NCBI GenBank assembly: GCA_022842685.1
Contig: JALHPC010000003.1
Coordinates: forward strand, 1-64,000
Direction: 5' to 3'
DNA: 64,000 bases
Source of the DNA: Candidatus Kapaibacterium sp.
Lineage (GTDB): Bacteria > Bacteroidota > Ignavibacteria > Kapaibacteriales > Kapaibacteriaceae
The translations under genes were made by a program, and so were the position numbers. Positions within the stretch are counted from its first letter, which is position 1, and the number at the start of each line of letters is the position of its first letter. This document shows, one piece after another, positions 58,766-64,000 of this stretch. The notes beneath the pieces are model-generated. The model ran no database searches and was not told where the DNA came from. It was given only the letters and a program-made list of their open reading frames with translations.

Positions 58766-59431
58766 ATGCCCACGTTTACCGCAAGCTGTAGTGCCGCGAT
58801 CGTGTTGCTATTCACAGCGTCGTATGCACAAGCGCAGACGGCCGCCGTAGCCGATTCACTGCTTCGTGAGTACGAACGGCTGTGGAAGGCAAGCGACTCG
58901 CTTCGGATTCAAGCCATGTTGTTGCGGATGGAAGCAGCGCGTACGCGCAAGGCCGTGAGTGCAGCCAACGACGACATCTTGGCCGACCTGCAGTCACGGG
59001 CACGCGCGGAGCGCTCGCGCACCAAGCTGGCCACTGCCAAGCCCGGCGTAAGCGTCGCCGATTCCGTCACGCTCGATAACCTGCGGTTCACGCCGGATAC
59101 GGGTACCGCCTCGTTCTACGCTAACGAATTCCACGGAAGGCCAACGTCGAGCGGTGAACGCTACAACATGAACGACCTAACATGTGCCCATCGGTGGTTG
59201 CCGTTCGGTACACGCGTGCGTATCACAAACCTTGATAACGGGCGTTCCGTCGTGGCTCGCGTTAACGACCGCGGACCTTGGAAGCACGGTCGCATCGTCG
59301 ACGTGTCGAAGGCCGCAGCAGCGCAGCTCGACTTCGTCCGCCGAGGAACAACTACCGTCGTCGTCGAGATTGCTCCAGAAACACCACCTACAATACTGCC
59401 CGACAGTACCTCTACAGGAACGGAACCTTAA
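58766..59431 (+). CDS. rlpA: RlpA-like septal ring lytic transglycosylase
   Basis: GTASFYANEFHGRPTSSGERYNMNDLTCAHRWLPFGTRVRITNLDNGRSVVARVNDRGPWKHGRIVDVSKAAAAQL. Confidence 0.92.
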   Translation: MPTFTASCSAAIVLLFTASYAQAQTAAVADSLLREYERLWKASDSLRIQAMLLRMEAARTRKAVSAANDDILADLQSRARAERSRTKLATAKPGVSVADSVTLDNLRFTPDTGTASFYANEFHGRPTSSGERYNMNDLTCAHRWLPFGTRVRITNLDNGRSVVARVNDRGPWKHGRIVDVSKAAAAQLDFVRRGTTTVVVEIAPETPPTILPDSTSTGTEP

Positions 59432-60500
59432 CAACTTCGGCCGGGAACGTTGTGCCGCGTGCTGCAATCTCGATCGCCGATCCTGGTTGCGCAAACTCAA
59501 CGCTCACATATCCCATGCCGATGCCTGTGCCCAAGCCCGGCGAGGTGTTGCCCGACGTGACCTTGCCAATCGTCTGGCCGTCTACGACAATCGCATATCC
59601 AGCGCGAGGAATCAACTTCTCCGACTTCATCACAAAGCCCACGAGCTTACGCGTTGGGCCCTGTTCTTTAACGGCGCTAATGACGTCGCTGGCAATGAAG
59701 TTGCCCTTAGCGAGTTTCGTAATCCATCCCAGGCCAGCTTCAATGGGGTTCGTTGTGTCGTCGATGTCATTCCCATACAGGCAGTAGCCCTTTTCAAGGC
59801 GGAGTGTGTCACGCGCCGCTAGGCCAATCCACTCCAAACCAAACTCTTGCCCTTGTTCGAATAGTCTTGCAACAACGGCCTCGGCGGTAGCAACATCGCC
59901 TCGGAAGTACACTTCAAAGCCCAATTCGCCGGTGTATCCCGTCCTAGATATGATGGCTGGCTGGTTGGCAAACATCCCATCCACAAACGAATAGTAGGCA
60001 ACGTCTTGCAAAGGGGCATCGGTAAGGCGTTGCACGAGGTCGAGCGACTTTGGCCCCTGGATGGCCAATAGGTGAACAAGGTCGCTCACGTCGGTCACGG
60101 TTACGTCCTCAACGCTTTCCGCATGCTTCAATACCCATGCAAGGTCCTTGTCCTTGCAAGCACCGTTTACGACCAACATGTAGTGATCGCCCCGGTTGTA
60201 CACGAGCAAATCGTCGACGATTCCACCGTGTTCATAGCACATGGCCGAGTACTGTGCCTTTCCAGGTACGAGTTTCGACGCGTCGTTGATCGTGATTCTC
60301 TGAATCAAGGCAAGCGCGCCAGATCCGCGAATCTCGAACTCGCCCATATGTGACACGTCAAAGACGCCTACACCGTTGCGCACAACGTTGTGCTCGTGCA
60401 GAATACCGCCGGGATACTGGATGGGCATCTCGAATCCGGCAAACGAGACCATTTTAGCGCCGGCGGCGCGGTGTAAGGCGTTAAAGGCTGTGGTGTTCAT
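59412..60500 (-). CDS. gcvT: Glycine cleavage system T protein (aminomethyltransferase)
   Basis: MNTTAFNALHRAAGAKMVSFAGFEMPIQYPGGILHEHNVVRNGVGVFDVSHMGEFEIRG; SRTGYTGELGFEVYF; DTLRLEKGYCLYGNDID. Confidence 0.96.
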   Translation of the reverse strand: MNTTAFNALHRAAGAKMVSFAGFEMPIQYPGGILHEHNVVRNGVGVFDVSHMGEFEIRGSGALALIQRITINDASKLVPGKAQYSAMCYEHGGIVDDLLVYNRGDHYMLVVNGACKDKDLAWVLKHAESVEDVTVTDVSDLVHLLAIQGPKSLDLVQRLTDAPLQDVAYYSFVDGMFANQPAIISRTGYTGELGFEVYFRGDVATAEAVVARLFEQGQEFGLEWIGLAARDTLRLEKGYCLYGNDIDDTTNPIEAGLGWITKLAKGNFIASDVISAVKEQGPTRKLVGFVMKSEKLIPRAGYAIVVDGQTIGKVTSGNTSPGLGTGIGMGYVSVEFAQPGSAIEIAARGTTFPAEVVKVPFL

Positions 60501-60526
60501 TCTTGTTTCCTGTCGTACAATTGCGC

Positions 60527-60535
60527 GCAAAGATA
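60527..60535 (-). promoter_or_regulatory. Candidate -7 box TATCTTTGC for gcvT
   Basis: GCAAAGATA on +, 27 nt upstream of the gcvT ATG; same nonamer as at 57621-57629. Confidence 0.5.
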
Positions 60536-60555
60536 CCACCAGTTAACGCACATCT

Positions 60556-61053
60556 ATGGTTGCCATCATTTGGGCCGTCGTGGCCGCAATTCTTGCCATC
60601 CTCGTGGTGGTTGTCGAACAACTGCTAGGATTTCACGAACCAACGAGTTCGGCCGTATCTCCAAACATCCTGTGGTTCATCATACCGCCACTTGTCGTTG
60701 TCGCCGCCATGGTTCATAACAGGCAACGATCAACCGAGGCTATTACCTACGGATTGGCACTTCGTGTGGGCCTCGTTACTGCTGCGGCTACGTCCACCAT
60801 TCTTGCAGCAACATGGGCTGTTATCACAAAGGTGCTGGTTCCCGACTTTGCCTTCCTGCTCACAGCGCAACGACATGCTGACGTAATGTCGGCTGGTGCA
60901 GCCGGCAACGAGGCCATGGCACAGGCGTACGCGGCCGCAAAACTGTTTACCATGCCAACTATTATGATCGTTGGATTTGTGCTGCCCATGGTGTCCGGCA
61001 GCATCGCAGCAGCCGTCACAGCCATCGGTTTGCGACGCGTCGCAGCGAAGTAA
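60556..61053 (+). CDS. DUF4199-like integral membrane protein
   Basis: MVAIIWAVVAAILAILVVVVEQLLGF...; four predicted hydrophobic segments. Confidence 0.6.
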   Translation: MVAIIWAVVAAILAILVVVVEQLLGFHEPTSSAVSPNILWFIIPPLVVVAAMVHNRQRSTEAITYGLALRVGLVTAAATSTILAATWAVITKVLVPDFAFLLTAQRHADVMSAGAAGNEAMAQAYAAAKLFTMPTIMIVGFVLPMVSGSIAAAVTAIGLRRVAAK

Positions 61054-61107
61054 ACTGTCTGCTCTAGGCGACGAACTATCGAGGTCGCCCAAGCGAGAAT
61101 GCAACAT

Positions 61108-61138
61108 TTTGTTGTTTCAATTCCTCGTTGTATGTTGC
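61108..61138 (+). promoter_or_regulatory. Promoter candidate TTTG-N19-TATGTTGC for the RNA at 61145
   Basis: TTTG 61108-61111, TATGTTGC 61131-61138. Confidence 0.5.
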
Positions 61139-61144
61139 CATTGT

Positions 61145-61300
61145 TCCGTTCGGTGTAGGCGTGCAAGGGACGGCTCGCTGGCGCCTTTGGTCCGGAAACG
61201 GGTGAACGGAGCGTCACCATAGTGTGGTGGGACGTGGAAGAACGGGGATACTCCTCGCTTCCAACAGGGCTTGGGTACTTCACCCAAGCCCTTGTTTTTT
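61145..61300 (+). ncRNA. Candidate structured RNA (riboswitch/attenuator leader or sRNA)
   Basis: TCCGTTC(61145-61151)/GAACGGA(61204-61210) closing helix; CCG-GAAA-CGG tetraloop 61192-61201; CACCA-TAGTG-TGGTG; GGAAG-AA-CGGGGA-TAC-TCCTCG-CTTCC; then a terminator. Confidence 0.6.
61266..61300 (+). terminator. Intrinsic terminator/attenuator hairpin upstream of the aminotransferase start
   Basis: AGGGCTTGGGT-ACTTC-ACCCAAGCCCT-TGTTTTTT, then CGACGGAGGTGGA and ATG 61314. Confidence 0.85.
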
Positions 61301-61313
61301 CGACGGAGGTGGA

Positions 61314-62612
61314 ATGATTTCGCGACGCAATGCACTACGGTCTATGGCCGTTGCAACGGCCGGCCTTGTTCACGTCAACGCGCGATCGCTTGCGGCATGG
61401 ATACCGCAAGCCGTCGATGGCAAGGCAGCTAGCGCTGTTGCCACCGACGAAGACTTTTGGGCTTCCATACGCTTGGCCTACGACGTTGAGCGCACTGTCG
61501 TTAACCTGAACAATGGCGGAGTAGCACCAGCGCCGCGCTCAGTTATCGAGTCTCAACGTCGAGGCATCGAATTCACCAACGAGTTGCCAGCGCGCAACCT
61601 ATGGCAGACGCTTGAACCACGTGCCGAAACGGTGCGGGCAGGACTGGCTCGTATAATGGGCACGGTACCTGACGAGATTGCCATCATGCGCAATGCAAGC
61701 GAGGCGTTGCAAACCGTACAGCTTGGACTTACGCTTCGCTCGGGCGACGAAGTCGTAACGACCGAACACGACTATCCGCGCATGATCACAACGTGGCAGC
61801 AGCGTGCCCGTCGAGACGGCATCGTGCTTAAGCAGGTGCCGGTACCTATTCCATTGCGTTCGGACTCCGAGATCGTCGATGCTTTGGAACGCGCCATCAC
61901 ATCACGCACGCGAGTGGTTCACATATCGCATGTTGTCTTTATCACGGGCCAGGTAATGCCCGTAGCTGCTATCGCTGCGATGGCGCGCCGCAAGGGCATC
62001 GACTGTATCGTCGACGGAGCACATTCGTTTGCTCAGATTCCGTGCTCGCTCGAAGGCCTTGGCTGCGACTTCTTTGGTACGTCACTCCATAAGTGGCTTA
62101 GCGCGCCCATCGGCACCGGCATGTTGGCTGTGCGCAAGGATCGCATCAAGGATGTTTGGCCGCTTATGGCTGCACCGGATACGATGGATGCCGATATCCG
62201 CAAGTTTGAGGAAATCGGAACCCATCCAGCTGCCATTCACAATGCTGTTGCCGATGCTATTGCTTTCCACGAGGCCATTGGCCTTGAGCGTAAGCGTGCA
62301 CGGTTTCGACATCTGCATTCGACGTGGTACAACATGGTTCGCAGCTCATCTCGCATCTCGCTTGCTACCCGATTCGACGATCCATCACAACAAGGGGCAC
62401 TGGTTTTGCTGACGGTTGACGGCGTCAAGCCCGCCGACCTTTCCGCCTGGCTTCTGGACAAACACCGCATCTTCACGGTGGCCATCGAGATCGCCAACGC
62501 CAGCGGCCTGCGCGTAGCGCCAAACGTCTATACAAGTACAGCCGAGATGGAACGATTCGGCGCGGCGATTGCCGACGTGGTATCGGGTAAGGCCTCGGTA
62601 CCTAGCCGATAG
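61314..62612 (+). CDS. Class V aminotransferase-fold PLP enzyme with Tat-like signal
   Basis: MISRRNALRSMAVATAGL (twin Arg); VNLNNGGVAPAPRSVIES, NASEALQTVQLGL, DCIVDGAHSFAQIPCSLEGLGCDFFGTSLHKWLSAPIGTGML. Confidence 0.88.
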   Translation: MISRRNALRSMAVATAGLVHVNARSLAAWIPQAVDGKAASAVATDEDFWASIRLAYDVERTVVNLNNGGVAPAPRSVIESQRRGIEFTNELPARNLWQTLEPRAETVRAGLARIMGTVPDEIAIMRNASEALQTVQLGLTLRSGDEVVTTEHDYPRMITTWQQRARRDGIVLKQVPVPIPLRSDSEIVDALERAITSRTRVVHISHVVFITGQVMPVAAIAAMARRKGIDCIVDGAHSFAQIPCSLEGLGCDFFGTSLHKWLSAPIGTGMLAVRKDRIKDVWPLMAAPDTMDADIRKFEEIGTHPAAIHNAVADAIAFHEAIGLERKRARFRHLHSTWYNMVRSSSRISLATRFDDPSQQGALVLLTVDGVKPADLSAWLLDKHRIFTVAIEIANASGLRVAPNVYTSTAEMERFGAAIADVVSGKASVPSR

Positions 62613-63197
62613 CTACGACACCTGTTGCCGGAGCTCTACGCTATCGTCGACGATCTCGCGCGAAGCCGAAGGCATGAAGATCTCATCAATCTCTTGCGAG
62701 AACGTGTGGCTACGGTGATAGTATGCCTGATCGCGCACAAAGGCCGTCATGATGTCGACGTGCCAGGGTGGCACCAGCGTAACGTGCACCTTATCGTCCC
62801 AGTCGAAGTTCTTGCACGGTTCGCCGGTGCCCCGTATCAGGTCTAGGCCACGGTCCATAAAGGTGGAGAAGAAGGCCTGCACCACGTCTTCATCCGAACT
62901 GGCAAGCATGATATGTAGATGGTCATCCAAAGCCGTAAGAGCGCGAAACGCGCAACTACACTTGCCGCAGATGTCGTTGGCAAGCTCTTCGAGCAGCGGC
63001 TGAAGATCTGTCGGAAACGAACCGCACTGTGGCGACGGCATCAGCATGAAGTGAATGCCGATGGGGCGATCGGTATGTCGAGAAAACACAGAATTCCTTT
63101 GCACAAATCGTGGTACATTGTTGGCTGTACTCCATTGTGCGTTGGGACGGGAGAAGTGTGACAGTGCGCTGCGCATTACACTGCGCATTAGGCTGAT
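62613..63197 (-). CDS. IS200/Y1 (HUH) transposase-like protein, RAYT-like
   Basis: IGIHFMLMPSPQCGSFPTDLQPLLEELANDICGKCSCAFRALTALDDHLHIMLASSDEDVVQAFFSTF; HLH as HUH-type motif; VRDQAYYHRSHTFSQEIDEIF resembles the (Y)IxNQxxHHxxxxFxxEY tail. Start uncertain. Confidence 0.6.
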   Translation of the reverse strand: MSLMRSVMRSALSHFSRPNAQWSTANNVPRFVQRNSVFSRHTDRPIGIHFMLMPSPQCGSFPTDLQPLLEELANDICGKCSCAFRALTALDDHLHIMLASSDEDVVQAFFSTFMDRGLDLIRGTGEPCKNFDWDDKVHVTLVPPWHVDIMTAFVRDQAYYHRSHTFSQEIDEIFMPSASREIVDDSVELRQQVS

Positions 63198-63207
63198 GTC
63201 GACGAGA

Positions 63208-63825
63208 CTACTGCATGAACTCCGTGGCCTTGGCACGAAGGCCAAGGTGGGAATCACGTGATTGGTGACGAACGTGCAAGGACGTAGCCGCTTCACGTAG
63301 TACAGATTCGTCTGCACAAGGTAGGCCGTTCAAGCGCCAATTCACGGTTGGTCGCGTAAGAAAGGCCTCTACCGCTTCTAAGAACCATGGGCGGCCCGGG
63401 ACAAAAAGGGCTTTGGCAAAAAGAACCTTGGCCTTTCGGTTTTGATACGTGACGGTGAGACCAGGCTGCTTGTCGACGCTGTCCATCCGGCTAGGTTTTG
63501 CCGTTCGTAGGTCGCAGTGACGCACGTCGGCCCATTGCACGTGAATGGGTGGCGCAAGCAGGCCGTAGCGGATGATAAGTTCTTCATCGGTGCACTCCAG
63601 CGCCGTTATCTCTGTCTCGGTAGGCACCACCGAAACGGTGCGTAGCCCATAGGCAGCAAGCGACAGTAGCGCAACAGCCATGCCCAAGACTATCGGCACT
63701 GCCTCAAGGTTCGTCAACACATGCACTCCAAACCCAGCAGCTAATGTTGTGGCGCTCGCCCAAATGGCAGCTGAGCGCCTCTTTCTGTCAAGGCCAATGA
63801 TGGTCGATGCGGGTTTCTCTGTCAT
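63208..63825 (-). CDS. Hypothetical two-TM membrane protein, possibly PH-like
   Basis: MTEKPASTIIGLDRKRRSAAIWASATTLAAGFGVHVL...; later start chosen over the track's 63930. Confidence 0.5.
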   Translation of the reverse strand: MTEKPASTIIGLDRKRRSAAIWASATTLAAGFGVHVLTNLEAVPIVLGMAVALLSLAAYGLRTVSVVPTETEITALECTDEELIIRYGLLAPPIHVQWADVRHCDLRTAKPSRMDSVDKQPGLTVTYQNRKAKVLFAKALFVPGRPWFLEAVEAFLTRPTVNWRLNGLPCADESVLREAATSLHVRHQSRDSHLGLRAKATEFMQ

Positions 63826-63929
63826 GGGGCATCGCAAAACTACGGCGACGACTACAGAGCATGTACAGAGCGAATGACGAACACGCTGAGTAGCGTAGGT
63901 AACAGCCCCTCCTACTTTTTTCGCAAACA

Positions 63930-63950
63930 TATTTGGATTGAGTCCAAATA
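63930..63950. promoter_or_regulatory. Inverted repeat TATTTGGA-TTGAG-TCCAAATA (operator candidate)
   Basis: Perfect 8-bp arms, AT-rich, upstream of the minus-strand gene at 63825. Confidence 0.4.
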
Positions 63951-64000
63951 AGCGTTAAGTTTGTACTGTCTTCGGTAGCAAACCTCTCAACATACTCGCA

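Noticed and set aside
61117-61335. Minus-strand 72-aa ORF over the structured RNA
   Set aside because: Coincides with hairpins and a terminator; more likely a by-product of a structured non-coding region, though not excluded.

Overview
This 64-kb window is mostly a dense bacterial chromosome segment. T9SS-type C-terminal sorting tails on several secreted proteins and TTTG-N17-19-TAnnTTTG promoter motifs suggest the Bacteroidota/Chlorobiota group, perhaps a Kapabacteria/Ignavibacteria-like lineage (inference from reading, no search run). Housekeeping content includes ahcY-metK, NDP-sugar pyrophosphorylases, an MltD-like LysM transglycosylase, cry-DASH photolyase, adenine deaminase, nadC, rpoN, copA, msrA, rlpA, gcvT and a tRNA-Ile2(CAT). 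The accessory-looking parts are: (i) a tandem array of three TPR-adenylate cyclase genes with GTGA coupling and near-identical exchanged segments; (ii) an island at about 8.2-12.6 kb with a C5 methyltransferase and Sau3AI-like endonuclease, a stack of palindromic and 29-bp tandem repeats, and a HEPN/MNT pair carrying the RX4HXY and GSX10DXD motifs, between two paralogous lipoprotein genes; (iii) a candidate structured RNA at 61145-61300 with promoter, hairpins and terminator directly upstream of a Tat-signal class V aminotransferase; (iv) a Fic N-terminal-domain-only ORF joined by TAATG to a DUF2256 gene missing from the ORF track, itself joined by ATGA to cry-DASH; (v) a 30-nt perfect inverted repeat inside a signal-peptide coding region; (vi) a 13-bp tandem minisatellite abutting a stop codon. 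Family calls are motif recognition by eye.
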